Shown piece by piece: positions 10,991-24,200 of a stretch of 64,000 nt of DNA. Positions within the stretch are counted from its first letter, which is position 1, and each line of letters opens with the position of its first letter. The stretch spans positions 400,336 through 464,335 of the forward strand of contig MU008202.1 in the NCBI GenBank assembly GCA_010909165.1. The letters run 5' to 3'. Below the pieces are notes generated by a model. That model did no database searches, was not told where the DNA came from, and worked only from the letters and a program-made list of their open reading frames with translations. Source of the DNA: Anthoceros angustus (lineage: Eukaryota > Streptophyta > Anthocerotopsida > Anthocerotales > Anthocerotaceae). The position numbers and the translations under genes are program-made.

Positions 10991-13790
10991 TAAGTTGGGA
11001 CTCCAGGGCTTGTCGCTCTTCTTGCCGGGCGGTCTCTTCTGCCTCTCGGGCTTCTTCCGCTGGTCGCCAGTGCCTTCTCGGTTGCGTGTTGTGCCTTCTC
11101 CAGCTCTTGGCTCAAGGCCTCTGCTTGGGCTTGGGCCTCTTGCGCCTGTTTCGGTCCTGTAGAGCGGACCTAGCCTCCCGTTCTGCTGTTCGGTGCTTCT
11201 CCTCCTCGATTCTTGCCAGGTTCTCCGCCTTCAGCCTGGCAGCCTGGGCCGCTTTTGTTTGGCCTTGGAGCTTGACCATGCGTCGCCGAGTGGCCTCGAC
11301 CTCCTGCGTCTTCTCGGAGGCTTGTTAAAGCCCCTGTGCCATGCCGTCCGCTAGAGCGGTCAAGACCCTCCGAGCTCCTTCGACGTGGCGGGTGAGCTTC
11401 CTTCAAACTCACTTCCTTAAGTTAGGACCTGTGGCTTGTCGCTCTTCTTGCCGGGCGGTCTCTTCCGCCTCTCGGGCTTCACCGGGTCGCTGCCTTCTCA
11501 TGTGTTGTGCCTTCTCCAGCTCTTGGCTCAAGGCCTCTGCACAGGCTTGGGCCTCTGCGCTGTTCGATCGTGAAGAGCGGACCTAGCCTCCTGCTCGGTG
11601 CTTCTCCTCCTCGATTCTTGCTGTGTTCTCCGCCTCACCGGCACTGGCCGCTTTGTTTGGCCTGAGCTTGACCATGCGCCGAAAGTGGCCTCGACCTCCT
11701 GCCTTCCTGAGGCTTGTTAAAGCCCCTGTGCCATGCCGTCCGCTAGAGCGGTCAAGACCCTCCGAGCTCCTTCGACGGCCGTGGCGGGTGAGCTTCCTTC
11801 AAACTCACTTCCTTAAGTTAGGACCTGTGGCTTGTCGCTCTTCCTACCGGACTGCGCCTCCTGCTCACCGGGTCGCCTGTGCCTTCTCATGTGTTGTGCC
11901 TTCTCCAGCTCTTGGCTCAAGGCCTCTGCACAGGCTTGGGCCTCTGCGCTGTTCGATCGTGAAGAGCGACCTAGCCTCCTGCCTGCTCGGTGCTTCTCCT
12001 CCTCGATTCTTGCTAGGTTTTCCGCCTCACCGGCTGGGCCGCTTTGTTTGGCCTTGGAGCTTGACCATGCCGAGTGGCCTCGACCTCCTGCGTCTTCTCG
12101 GAGGCTTGTTAAAGCCCCTGTGCCATGCCGTCGCTAGAGCGGTCAAGACCCTCCGAGCTCCTTCGACGTGGCGGGTGAGCTTCCTTCAAACTCACTTCCT
12201 TAAGTTAGGACCTGTGGCTTGTCGCTCTTCTTGCCGGGCGGTCTCTTCCGCCTCTCGGGCTTCACCGGGTCGCTGCCTTCTCATGTTGTGCCTTCTCCAG
12301 CTCTTGGCTCAAGGCCTGGGCTTGGGCCTCTGCGCTGTTCGATCGTGAAGAGCGACCTAGCCTCCTGCCTGCTCGGTGCTTCTCCTCGATTCTTGCTAGG
12401 TTTTCCGCCTCACCGGCACTGGCCGCTTTGTTTGGCCTCGAGCTTGACCATGCGTCGCCGAGTGGCCTCGACCTCCCATGTCTTCTCGGAGGCTTGTTAA
12501 AGCCCCTGTGCCATGCCGTCGCTAGAGCGGTCAAGACCCTCCGAGCTCCTTCGACGTGAGCTTCCTTCAAACTCACTTCCTTAAGTTAGGACTGTGGCTT
12601 GTCGCTCTTCCTCACCGGCGGACTCTGCGCCTCTCGGGCTTCTTCCTGTGCCTTCTCATGTGTTGTGCCTTCTCCAGCTCTTGGCTCAAGGCCTCTGCTT
12701 GGGCTTGGGCCTCTTGCGCCTGTTTCGGTCCTGTAGAGCGGACCTAGCCTCCCGTTCTGCTGTTCGGTGCTTCTCCTCCTCGATTCTTGCCAGGTTCTCC
12801 GCCTTCAGCCTGGCAGCCTGGGCCGCTTTTGTTTGGCCTTGGAGCTTGACCATGCGTCGCCGAGTGGCCTCGACCTCCTGCGTCTTCTCGGAGGCTTGTT
12901 AAAGCCCCCAGGCCATGCCGTCCGCTAGAGCGGTCAAGACCCTCCGAGCTCCTTCGACGGCCGTGGCGGGTGAGCTTCCTTCAAACTCACTTCCTTAAGT
13001 TAGGACTCCAGGGCTTGTCGCTCTTCCTACCGGGCGGACTCTGCTGCCTCTCGGGCTTCTTCCGCCTCACCGGGTCGCCTGCCTTCTGCGTCAGTGCCTT
13101 CTCCGACTCTTGGCTCAAGGCCTGGCGCCTCGGGCTTGGGGCCTCTGCGCTGTTCGATCGTGAAGAGCGGACCTAGCCTCCTGCCTGCTATTCTGCTTCT
13201 CCTCCTCGATTCTTGCTAGGTTTTCCGCCTCACCGGCTGGGCCGCTTTGTTTGGCCTTGAGCTTGACCATGCGCCGAGTGGCCTCGACCTCCTGCCTTCC
13301 TGAGGCTTGTTAAAGCCCCTGTGCCATGCCGTCTGGCCAGAGTCAAGACCCTCCGAGCTCCTTCGACGGCGGGTGAGCTTCCTTCAAACTCACTTCCTGT
13401 TAGGACCTGTGGCTTGTCGCTCTTCCCACCGGCGGACTCGCCTCCTGCTCACCGGGTCGCCTGCCTTCTCGGCACGGCCTTCTCCAGCTCTTGGCTCAAG
13501 GCCTCTGCACAGGCTTGGGGCCTCTGCTTCGATCGTGAAGAGCGGACCTAGCCTCCTGCCTGCTATTCTGCTTCTCCTCCTCGATTCTTGCTAGGTTTTC
13601 CGCCCTCAGCCTGGCAGCCTGGGCCGCTTTTGTTTGGCCTTGGAGCTTGACCATGCGTCGCCGAGTGGCCTCGACCTCCTATGTCTTCTCAGAGGCTCGT
13701 TAAAGCCCCCAGGCCATGCCGTCCACTACAGGAGTCAAGACCCTCTGAGCTCCTTCGACGGCCGTGGCGGGTGAGCTTCCTTCAAACTCC
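10985..13790 (-). repeat. Satellite of seven ~380-430 bp units encoding coiled coil on the minus strand
   Basis: The phrase cttccttaag marks units at 10985, 11412, 11808, 12195, 12576 and 12990; a variant marks 13393, and the array ends near 13790. Periods are 427, 396, 387, 381, 414, 403 and about 397 bp. In the minus orientation the least damaged unit translates, with frame jumps, to heptad-like peptides such as RLKAENLARIEEEKHR and ALSQELEKAQH. Units differ almost only by small deletions, and the length variation follows from them. Confidence 0.85.
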
Positions 13791-14067
13791 TTTGAAGGTG
13801 TGGGAATCTCTCGGCCCACCAAGGTCTGCCAAACCGCTCGTCGGAGTTAGTCTGGACCAAGCGCTCCGACCTCAATTAGGAGGCCTAGGTCTTCTCCGTC
13901 CTGCACTGGACCTTCCACCTCCTTGGCCCTTTTGGCAACTCCTTTTGTGCCCTCCTACGCTTGGGGTCCGGTGGGGGCGACGGAGTTCGGGATCTGGCCC
14001 GTTTTCCCCTCTTAGTGAGGGAAAGCACTAGTTCGTGGTGCGGCTGCTGCTAATGTCCGCCCGCCCC

Positions 14068-14784
14068 TTAGGCCGTGTCTCGCTCCGTTCGTCCGACAAC
14101 CAACTTCGCTTCTGCCCACTCTTCATTCACCGGTAGGGGTAGTGGTGCGGCCACCTCCAACGCGGCCACCTCCAACGCCTTCTTCTTCCAGCCCTCCGTC
14201 CTGGTCCGGCGTGGCTCCACTGGGGCGGCTAGGGTTGGCCTTGTCACTGCTGGAGTTGCCCCCACTGGCGCAACTCCTGGCTTTGCCAGAACAATCCCAA
14301 TCCAACTCCAATCTTCCTTGGCCTGATTATGCTGGGTCCAAGGCTCTGCTGTAGGCCTGCTGTCCGGGACTTGCTCCTCCTCATCTCTCCCCGCAATCAG
14401 CAGGTGCATTAACCTCCGGCGGAGTGTGCGCTCCTCCTCACCCTCCTTAAGGAGGTTGTTGTGCCCCCGGACATGTAGGATGAAGGGGGACAACCCCGGC
14501 GAATGCAACTTCCGTGCCTCTTGCTCTATCCGGGCGAAAATGATCCGCCCCCAATCCGCTCGATTCCCCGTCAATGCAGCCTGACCAAGGCTTTGTGGCA
14601 TCCTACGAGGTAGGGCTTCAAGCTTGGAGCTGACGAAAGTGGTGACAAAAGTTTTGCTGACATGCTTGGAGATTGGTCTAGAGGTTGGCCTGGAGGAGAA
14701 ACAGTCTCTGGTTGGGTATTTCTCAAGTTCAAATTGGAGGGTCCAAGAGCTGCATGGTGGGTTTCGAATCCGGTGATAAGCCAC
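14068..14784 (-). CDS. Gag-like/plant transposon-type ORF, N-terminal part of the coiled-coil element
   Basis: This is a 238-codon minus-strand ORF. Its centre, with SLGQAALTGNRADWGRIIF and a following run on ARIEQEARKL, resembles the non-catalytic 'putative plant transposon protein' ORFs that accompany plant retroelements. This is family resemblance from memory and was not searched. The C-terminal third is Pro/Ala-rich with a threefold VAALE-type repeat (14140-14185). Upstream at 15024-14800, in another frame, lies a helical basic segment that probably belongs to the same protein, and a possible start (MAPKKAAKTLEP) lies near 15099. The downstream continuation is the satellite coiled coil. 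Confidence 0.45.
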   Translation of the reverse strand: MAYHRIRNPPCSSWTLQFELEKYPTRDCFSSRPTSRPISKHVSKTFVTTFVSSKLEALPRRMPQSLGQAALTGNRADWGRIIFARIEQEARKLHSPGLSPFILHVRGHNNLLKEGEEERTLRRRLMHLLIAGRDEEEQVPDSRPTAEPWTQHNQAKEDWSWIGIVLAKPGVAPVGATPAVTRPTLAAPVEPRRTRTEGWKKKALEVAALEVAAPLPLPVNEEWAEAKLVVGRTERDTA

Positions 14785-14799
14785 TCTTGAGCGTCTTTG

Positions 14800-15300
14800 C
14801 TAGGTGGACATCTTTGGGTGAGGCGAAACCCAATAGGTTGTCCCCAGAAGATCTACCTTCATGAGCATGTTCCAGAGGACAATAATTTTGGCCACCGCCC
14901 TCCCCCGCTGGTCCTTCATGTTCGACATCAACCACCCATTGGAGGCCCTCTGGGCGTCTGTTCTCAACAGCGCCGCCTTTGCAACCTCCAGCTTCCCCTT
15001 CCCCTTAAGTGGCTCTGGCACCACCCCTCTGATCTCCTCCGCGGGCCGGTTGTACAGCGTCTAAGGCTCAAGGGTCTTTGCTGCTTTCTTGGGGGCCATG
15101 CCGCTACGCTGGTCGCCTCCCTTGCAAAGTAGCTCCGGCGCCGTTGCAACTCCCGTCGTCTTTAACCTCAAAGGAAGAAGGTGCGCTGAGACGACCTGAG
15201 CCCTTGAAGACGGAGCGTTTGAGCGCTGGAAGAGCAACCGCCAGAGGGCCGGGTGACGAAGCACGAGAGACTGAGAGAACTGCCAAGACACCAAGTCTGG
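14800..15300 (-). pseudogene. Likely N-terminal region of the same element ORF, frame-broken
   Basis: Minus-strand frames contain MAPKKAAKTLEP near 15099-15061, then a helical basic stretch with KGKGKLEVAKAALLRTDAQ (15010-14950) and an IVLWNMLMKVDLL-like segment. They run towards the ORF ending at 14068 but need two frame changes to join. No known domain was identified. Confidence 0.35.
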
Positions 15301-17550
15301 GAGTCTTCTTCTCTCAGCTGCAATTCAGCGGGCGTAATTATCGCGCGGGAAGGTGTCCTTTCGTTGCCAGTAACTACCACCCCTCTGCATCTTGTATAGC
15401 AGTTTCACGCCCGCCGCCTTCTTGGCGCATGTCCTCGGGTCTTGACTACCTACCTGTAACGGCTTCTGGCAAGTGTGTGGTTCTGGCTTTCTGCATGTCA
15501 GACGGCCCCATGCCACCATCCATGTGTCATCCTTCCGTAATTACGACCCACTCTATCGGACTTGCCTTTCTCATCCCCACAGGACCCCCCTTCGGACCTT
15601 CTCCGGTCCTCCTCCGGAGCTGCTCCAGACCCTGCTTTCCTTGATACCTGCGACCATCCTCAGGAGCTCCTCCGGACCTTGCCTATAGCGGAGTTGCTGC
15701 CACTCCTGCGTAACTGGCCAGATAGGCCTTATTATCCACGCGTATCCCTTATTTTTCACACAAAAGGTACGTTCTCGCTTATGTAGTCACCTTGGAAGGG
15801 TGTGACTGTTCACATCTGGGATCTGCTTATCTATCTAGGATGTACCATTCAACAAGAGGAAGTCCAACTCATTCAATAAGGAGCTTCTCCTTTGTCTTCG
15901 TCGCTGCGGTGATAAGCCAGCTCTTGTGTTGGTGGCATCCAGTGTCACGCCTTCATCCAGTGCCACCAACCGTCGCAATATGGCGAGAGGAGTGTCCCCT
16001 CCACTCGCCCTAAGGCCTACGCTCCCTTGGGTGCCTAGGGTAGCATACTCTAGCCCATCCACGCCTCTGCATGCACACAAAGCCACATTGTGGTGTCAGC
16101 TAGACAATTGCATTTGTCTGTATCGCACATGGAAACTAAACCATGCTCACAGGCTGGAAGTCTGGCCATTGCTCATTGACAAGCCTTCCGGAGGGAACCC
16201 GTCCATGAGCAAAAAACACACAAAATAGTTTTTGCCTGTCTGCAGGCAATTTTAAGCACAGAGGGACCACTTGGTTTCATGCCTTTTAAGCAATATCACA
16301 ATGCTTGTCCTGGACCAGCGCAGTCCCTCTTAAATATTCGGAACACAAGGGGGGCAAAAATCACTCGGGAAAAACAACCAGTTTTTTTACGAGCTTTTCT
16401 AAAACATTTGAGGTTGGCCGATACATCAGCGCAAAGCGCATGCTCGTAAAAAACAGCCGACCTACATTTGAAAAAGACATCCGAGTAACTACTTTCAAAA
16501 TGAGGGTCAACCGGCACCATGTAAAGCGTTCAAAGCTAATCTATGTCTATTGGCTCCCCTTATAAACAAACCTTTTGGACAATATTGAGTTTGAAAGGGC
16601 TTTAAAATGTGGATCTTTGAGTGTCTTTTTCATTATAATCAAACTTCTGACACCTGAGAAAACCTTCAAAACCCATAGGCAAGCATATCCTTGGATGAGT
16701 GCACCGGTCGATAGGAGCACTGCTAGTCAAAACGGACGCATCTCGTCTGTTGTCCGACCACGGTGTAATATTGCGACATCCTGTTCGAGAGTGTGGCGCA
16801 ACGCGATAGGCGAAATGGCGAGGCGCACTGGGCGGTGATGTGCATAAGCATTGAAACCTTGGAATCGATGCACAAATATAGAGGTCGAAACGGAAACCGT
16901 GATAATGGAGTGGAGAGGAATGGCGTGGCCGTGGCCACGTGGCTACACAGAGCACCGCAGGGCCACCAGTGGCCGAAGTAGGGAATATTCAGTGGATATG
17001 CGTTGTGACCGGGACGAGAGAATCTCGTCCACCGTCTACTTGGGTCACCGATGACGGGCTAGAGGGGGTCTACACCGGCTCAAGAATAACATTAGAGGGC
17101 TCATTGTGATGGCTTCGGCTATCCGTTGTCATGTACCTTTGCCTTGTTCCATGGCATGTTATGGGAATCAATAATTGAAGCACACCAATGGGGATGGAGA
17201 TGGCGTTCATTTTTTCTAATCTAAAATTCTTCATGCTCACCAGAATGCCAGGCACATATGCTCAAAGGTCCGCCGTCCAAAATCGGTGCGAAATATCCTT
17301 GACCACATAATGCCAATTGTGCTGCCATCGGTAGCGTACCGCGTAGTCTGTCCTTGTGTCCATTCGGACACCCCGTCCACCATGCCGTTCACCCTATTGA
17401 CTCACTTCATTTTGTAGCGGGAAGCGCACCTTCTTCCACAAATCGTGAACCTTATTTAGAAACCATTGCTTTGCTTAAGCGAGGCGGACATGGATTCGTT
17501 TCTGCGTTAGCCTCGTGAAAGTATGTTCTCGTACGTCAGTGGTGGTTTCA

Positions 17551-17614
17551 GTGGTGGTTTCAGTGGTCAAGATCAGTGGCAAGTGGTGGTTTCAGTGGTC
17601 AAGATCAGTGGCAA
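17551..17614. repeat. Two 32-bp direct repeats
   Basis: The unit beginning gtggtggtttcagtggtc is repeated at 17551 and 17583, with a partial copy just upstream. The surrounding sequence is non-coding. Confidence 0.8.
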
Positions 17615-18250
17615 GGGAGCGGCTTCGCAGAAGGCTTCAATAAGTGGTTTCTCGCGAGGCTCACAAGTGAGTGATTTTTCTTCTGCCAATAACTTTCCAT
17701 TTAGAGATAAGTGTAGTGTCAAAAAAGGCAAAAAGTAGAATACACAAACGTACATCTAAATCAAAGAAATAATAATTATTTGAGATAAGAGAAAACAGAG
17801 GCAAAAGCTAACAACAAGGCCTACGGATGATGAAGAAACTTAGAAAGACAAAGGTTAGAGAGCTTAGGGATATAAAAAGAGAAAAATTTGCTTAAGGTAA
17901 AATTATTTTTCTTCTTTATCACCACCTCCACCTCTAGCATGTGGTCTCTATTTTGGATCAGCGGTTGACAATGTCTTTCTCTAAGTTCCGGGTTAAATAG
18001 TGTTGAATCTTATAATCCCTGTTGTTCTTTGATGGCCATGTGTGGAGTGTGAATTTGTGTCTAGGGACACCGTGAGGTCCACATTCACCCTCAATGTCGT
18101 TGTAGGCTTAGGATTCGCTCCCAAGGGAATGGTTTGTGCCAAGAGACGCTAACTTCTATCACTACTGACCTTTGTCTAAATCGTGACTCGCCTGCTGTCA
18201 CTCCTCTTACCTATCTACTCAACTGCTACTACCTCCCCGACTTGTCCAAC

Positions 18251-18330
18251 TACCACCGATCTTATTCCTCGACCACAGATCTTATTCCACAACCACCAAT
18301 CTTATTCCACGACCGCAAATCTTATTCCAC
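18251..18330. repeat. Four 20-bp direct repeats
   Basis: The period is exactly 20 bp, with the constant half cttattccac and a variable half of the type gaccacagat. It is uninterrupted, and the variable half is too similar between units for CRISPR-like spacers. Confidence 0.85.
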
Positions 18331-20540
18331 GATCATGGTGGCTCTCACCACTACCGGTAGTTGTTTGAACCGAGGTGGGTCCCACGCCAAACCCTAGCGA
18401 CTTATTTTCTCAAGACGGCGCCATGGATCTCGCCACAAGGCTACCATCGTGCATGATCGACTTTATTCGTGACTCCACACTTCATGCACACACACACCGA
18501 TTCCTAGGGACCAAAGTTCCACAAATCCCTCTCAACCGCTTCACACACACACAAAGGACGCCACACTCACACAATTCCACAAGGGAACGCTGTTTTCTCT
18601 TGTGCACACTTCCACCAACAGCACCGGTTTGGATCCTCCTTGATCCACACAAATCTCCACTGTTAGACTCTCAATTAGTTCTCCTTCTCAACTCCTCTTA
18701 CACCTCGATCGCAGACAAAGGTTCACCACCCTTCACCCAATCTTCTCTCTCTCTCTCTCCTCTCCACCCACACACACACACACACACACACACTCTCAAT
18801 TTCGAACACAACCAATGTGAACAAGGGTGAAGGAAAGAAGAACCCCAAGGCCACAACAGCGTTACGAGCAAGCTCCAGACCCGCCGCCAATCCCTCGATT
18901 TCCTCCTCCTTTGTCGCCAAGATTGCTCTATCACCCCTCCTCCCTTTGGAGCAAGCTCTCGACCACCCCTAGGAGCGCCTCGCGACACCACCTCCGCTAA
19001 TCTGGACGCTCCAACCAGCCACAAGCGTGGGATCTCAACCAGAGTTATCTCGATGTGAGGGGCACAACCAAGCCCCTTTATACAATTGTCACGCCATAGC
19101 CACCGACTTTCTGTGTCCTAAAACGGTTGAACGCGAAGAGGCGCCCCTACAATTTCGGACGGCCTTAGGTCCAGGATGGCATCCTATCCAAAGTTCTATT
19201 CCTAGGATGCCACTACTCCCGCCCATGTTATCTCCACACCTCCTCCGATTTGGTCGCCTCGCCCTTCGCCCTTGCTGAATTTTATGGGTCCTCCTTCCTC
19301 GTTCTTTGATGGAAAATCCTCCCATAAACTCTCCACTGCTTTTTCCATGATCCCAAGTCCCAGCCTCCTCACCAATCCTCCACTGACCCTCCAATGGTCC
19401 ATATTTGGCCATTGGGCGAAATTTCAGCTGCAACCTTGGGCGCCATGCTCTGCAAAACCCTCACGCCTATACCAATTGCTGATAACTCGCCTCAATCTCC
19501 AACTTGGCCGGGCCCCCTGTGGTTTCTTCCTTCCAGAATCGAGCCCCGCCGCCACTGTGGCCTCGCCTTCATGCCTGCCGAGCTCGTGCCTGTCGAGGTG
19601 TGGAGCTACCCATGCGCGCCTCGTGCCTTTCCGAGTTCCCTTAGGGTTATATTTCCCGGAAATTCTCACCGCCAACCGGCCCGCTACCACTTCTTCTTCC
19701 GCGACCGCCTCCTTCCTTCCACGACCGCCTCCCGCCGCCAACCGCCTTCAAACATAGTCCCCAGACACCCCACGACCACACACCGCTCAACTACCGCTGG
19801 TTCGACCTCTAGCCTACGGACCGCCAAATATGGGGACCCTCCCACATATATAGACTTTCTATTAGATATTCCGAGACCAAAGGCCAAGGAGTATCGAGTT
19901 CATAGTCTAAGGACCGATTATTATTCAACCCAGGAAACAACCCATAAACTCATAGGTCAAGGACACTTTCTAGTATAAATATCCCTTCCTACTGACAACC
20001 TAGCTCGTTTTGACACCACTCTTAAGCAAACAACAAAAAAAATCACTCAAAGACACATTTCAACAGGGAGTTTACAATACTAGATCGTTTACACCATGCT
20101 AAGTATCCTATCAATATTCATAGTCTAACCCTCAGGCACTTGATGGTCTAAATGATAAATTCTTACTTCCGCAACAAGAAATGTTTCCATATTTTACTTA
20201 TAATAATATACTAGGTATTGTTTTAGTTTTTGTTGTGTATGTACAATAAATGAATATATCAAGAATATTGTTAAAGTGGTATACAAACAAGAATTTTTAA
20301 ATAGAGGAACTCCACAATCAAGTGACTTCCCGGTAATACTCCATCCCTTGTTGTATGGCCCTTTGGGCCCTTTCGAGCCCTACGAGGTGCCTTTGGTAGG
20401 GCCCTCCGGGCCGGATGTATCACAATATAACCGTGTGCATCATAAAGAATTCTTTTGCTAGAATATAGAAGAAGAAGAAGAATTTTATTTAAGTCGACTA
20501 AGGATGGATTTCCGTCATGGGACTTGGTACTTGTACCATG

Positions 20541-20745
20541 GTATGCCTAAGCTACTTGCACCAAGGGCATCACTCCCTTTAGGCACCCCATCTAAGTACC
20601 ATCACCTAAGTACCATGGTGTGCCTAAGCTACTTCCACCAAGGGCATCTACTCCTTTTAGGCACCCCATCTAAGTACCGATCACCTAAGTACCATGTGGT
20701 GTCTAAGCTACTTGCACCAAGGGCATCCACTCCCTTTAGGCACCC
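20541..20745. repeat. Three ~78-bp direct repeats
   Basis: Each unit contains cctaagctacttgcaccaag followed by ggcaccccatctaagtacc. Units begin at about 20546, 20623 and 20702, with spacings of 77 and 79 bp. Confidence 0.85.
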
Positions 20746-21228
20746 CATTTGGACACACATAGGTATTCTAATTATTTTCAAACCAGGTTATTAGGAGATG
20801 AGTCTGAATATATAATTTAATTTTAAAATATATTATTGTATATATCTATTCATAAAATAATACCCAGGTATTAGCCTAGTTACTTTAGTTAGCGGTTGTA
20901 CTGGTTTGCTACGCTTTGCGCAACATGGACGCAAAACAGGCACTTCCTACATGCATACCCACTGGGCCACTTTCCTGGAAACAAAGCTCGAACGAATGAA
21001 AACAGGGGTGTTATGTATAGACATACGTATCAACGTATGAAGCGAGCAGTGTGGAATGTAGGGCGGGTGAGTCCAGATCGAAAGAGGATGGTCTTGTAGT
21101 TTGTGCAATTCTCCAAGGTGATGGCTGGTTGAGAGCCGGACGCCCCTGGCGGAGCTCGGCAATGCAATTGGGAGTCATGTAAATCACGTTGCTGAAGGTC
21201 AGATCTGGGAAGCAGCGGCTGATCGGAC

Positions 21229-24200
21229 ATGGCAGCAGACCAGTTCGCTGTGGTGGCCGGCAACGTGCGGCTGGGCCGCGTGCTGGCACCGGCCTTGGAC
21301 AAGGTGATCAAGAACACGTCGTGGAGAAAGCATGGCAAGCTGGTGCAAGATTGTAAGCTGGTGCTTGACCGTCTGGCTGCCTCGGAGGACGCAGCGGCTC
21401 CTGCTACGCCTCCGGCTACTCCTGCCACTGAAAAGTCAGTGCAGCAAAACGGGGACTCTGGCATCCACACCCCTGCTGCCACTGTTGACAGTCCGCTCTT
21501 CGATGGCAACCTCCCTTTCAGTCCAGCCGACGCGGAGATGATTTTGCAGCCCTTGTTTTCGGCCTGCGACACCTTGTCCATCAAGGTGGCAGAGCCGGCT
21601 TTGGATTGTTTTCAGAAGCTGATAGCTCATGGTCATTTGCGGGGGGAAATGGATGCTGGAGAGGGCGTGGAAAGCAAGCTCCTTTTGCAGGTGATGGATT
21701 CTGTCTGCAGATGCTATGATCTGGGGGATGAGAACATCGAGCTCCTCGTTCTCAAGACTTTGCTCTCAGCAGTGACATCCACGTCGTTGCGGGTGCACGG
21801 GGACTCCCTCCTCAAGGCTGTGAGGACTTGTTACAACATATATCTGGGCAGCAAAGTGCCGGTCAATCAAACAACTGCCAAGGCCTCCCTGACGCAGATG
21901 CTCGTGATTGTCTTCAGGAGGATGGAAGCCGACTCCTCGACCATACCCGTCCATCCAATTGTAGTGGCTGATCTGATGGAACCTGCAGAGAGGTCGAATT
22001 CCGACACCAATGTTGTGCAGTTTGTCCAAGGTTTCATCACGAAAGTGGTGCAGGACATTGAAGTGGTTCTCAGCCCTTCCCCGTCACTTAGATCTCAGAG
22101 GCATGATGGAGCCTTTGATGTAAAAGCAAGCGATGGCAGCAATCCCACTGACATATTGGAGTCCACCGACAGAGATATGTTGGATGCAAAGTATTGGGAA
22201 ATCAATATGTTCAAGAAGGCCGTGGAGGAAAGGAAAGGCGAGCTTGTGGATGGCGATGGAGATAAGGATGGGGATCTGGAAGTTTTGATCACTAACAAAC
22301 TTCGGAGAGATGCTTTTCTTGTCTTTCGGGCTCTCTGCAAGTTGTCGATGAAGAATCCTCCTCAGGAAGGCGCCGCTGACCAATTTTCCATGCGTGGAAA
22401 AATCATAGCTTTGGAGTTGCTGAAAATATTGCTGGAGAATGCTGGAGCTGTGTTCCGTACGAGTGAGAGGTGAGGGAGGAGTCCTGTATTCGTGCATGTA
22501 AATGGAAACTGACAACAGGTCATGCTCTCGTGCATTTGCCTTTGTGCCTGATGGCCCGTGGGTCTTGCAGATTCTTGGGAGCTATCAAGCAGTACCTGTG
22601 CCTGTCGCTTCTAAAGAATAGTGCATCATCGCTGATGAACATCTATCAGCTCTCTTGTTCAATCTTCATGAGTCTGGTATCCAGATTCAGGGCGGGTCTC
22701 AAAGCTGAAATAGGAGTTTTTTTCCCCATGATAGTTTTGCGAGTGTTGGAGAATGTGGGGCATCCAAACTATCACCAGAAAATGATTGTCCTCCGCTTCT
22801 TGGAGAAGCTTTCGGTGGATCCACAGATTTTGGTAGATATATTTGTCAACTATGACTGCGATGTTGACTCGTCCAACGTCTTTGAAAGGTAAATCTAGGA
22901 GTTTCACTGCCTTTCACTTCAGATCCAGAGGATGTTTGAACTTTTTTATGAATTGGTCCATGTTCTGTGCAGGTTGGTCAATGGGCTTCTGAAAACTGCC
23001 CAAGGGGTTCCTCCAGGTGCAGAGACAACTTTGTCACCACTCCAAGATTCGTTTTTGAAGCTTTCTGCCATGAAATGTTTGGTAGGGGTTCTGCGATCAA
23101 TGGGGGATTGGATGAACCGCCAGTTACGACTGTCAGATTCTCCATACCTAAAGGCCCCAGATTCTGAGGACACCACTGCAGTGGAATCTTCGCTGTCTGT
23201 TTTGGTGACTGTGCAGGAAAATGGGGATGAAAGCAGTGAGGTTACTGAGAATGGGAGTGAAACATCGGAGGCTGCGACTTTTGAACAAAGGCGTGCCTAC
23301 AAGTTGGAGTTTCAGGCAAGCATAAATTGTGGTTAGATAATGTGACTTTGCATCATCTTAGATCATTGTGGAACACTAAATCGAGTCTGCATCTCTACAG
23401 GAAGGCATCTCACTCTTCAACCGCAAGCCTCGAAAGGGGATTGAATTTCTTGTGAAGGCTAATAAGCTAGGTGGAACTCCCGAGGAGATTGCTAACTTCC
23501 TGAAAACTGCCTCTGGCCTGGACAAGAATATGATTGGCGATTATCTGGGGGAAAAGGAGGATTTGTCTCTTAAGGTGATGCATGCTTATGTTGACTCGTT
23601 TGAGTTCCAAAGTATGGAGTTCGATGAGGCAATACGAGCATTCCTACTTGGATTTCGGCTTCCGGGTGAGGCACAGAAAATTGATCGTATAATGGAGAAA
23701 TTCGCAGAGCGCTTTTGCAAGTGCAACCCTAAATTCTTCACAAGCGCTGACACGGCTTATGTCCTTGCTTACTCCGTTATAATGCTTAACACGGATGCCC
23801 ATAATCACATGGTGAAAAATAAGGTGAGTTTCTTGTTCTTTACTTTGGTGTTTCATAGCTAGTGAAGCTTGAATCACTGTCTGATTCCCATCCTGCACAG
23901 ATGTCCAAAGCAGAGTTCATAAGAAATAATCGAGGGATTGACGATGGGAATGACTTACCAGAAGAGTTTATGGACGCCCTGTATGATCGTATTGTCTCAA
24001 ATGAGATAAAAATGAAGTCAGACACTCCGTTTGTTCCAGAAAAGCAGCCTACCAATTTGAACAGGATATTAGGTCTTGACAGCATACTAGGTCTTGTCAT
24101 GCGGAAGCCAAGGGAGGAAAGGGTTCTTGAGACCAGTGATGATGTGATAAAACACATGCAAGAACAATTCAAAGCAAAGGCTGGTCGATCAGAGTAAGTG

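Larger units (their letters stand above)
15301..21228. other. Gene-poor interval
   Basis: About 5.9 kb with no supported gene. The ORFs at 15078-15644, 18375-18830 and 19272-19978 are Pro/Ser/Arg-rich, lack motifs and follow local base composition. The interval holds the short tandem repeats listed separately, a CA run at about 18771-18792 and AT-rich DNA around 20150-20300 and 20790-20880. The last few hundred bases are the upstream region of the ARF-GEF gene. Confidence 0.6.

Noticed and set aside
14740-14790. tRNA-like phrase (gggtttcgaatcc)
   Set aside because: No acceptor, D-arm or anticodon arm can be paired around it; it falls in the element ORF.
18251-18330. CRISPR-like 20-bp periodicity
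   Set aside because: The supposed spacers are variants of one another, there is no leader or cas gene, and this is plant nuclear DNA.
19272-19978. Overlapping Pro/Ser-rich ORFs of 161 and 194 codons
   Set aside because: Both plus frames and the minus strand are open together because of GC-rich composition; no domain or conserved motif.
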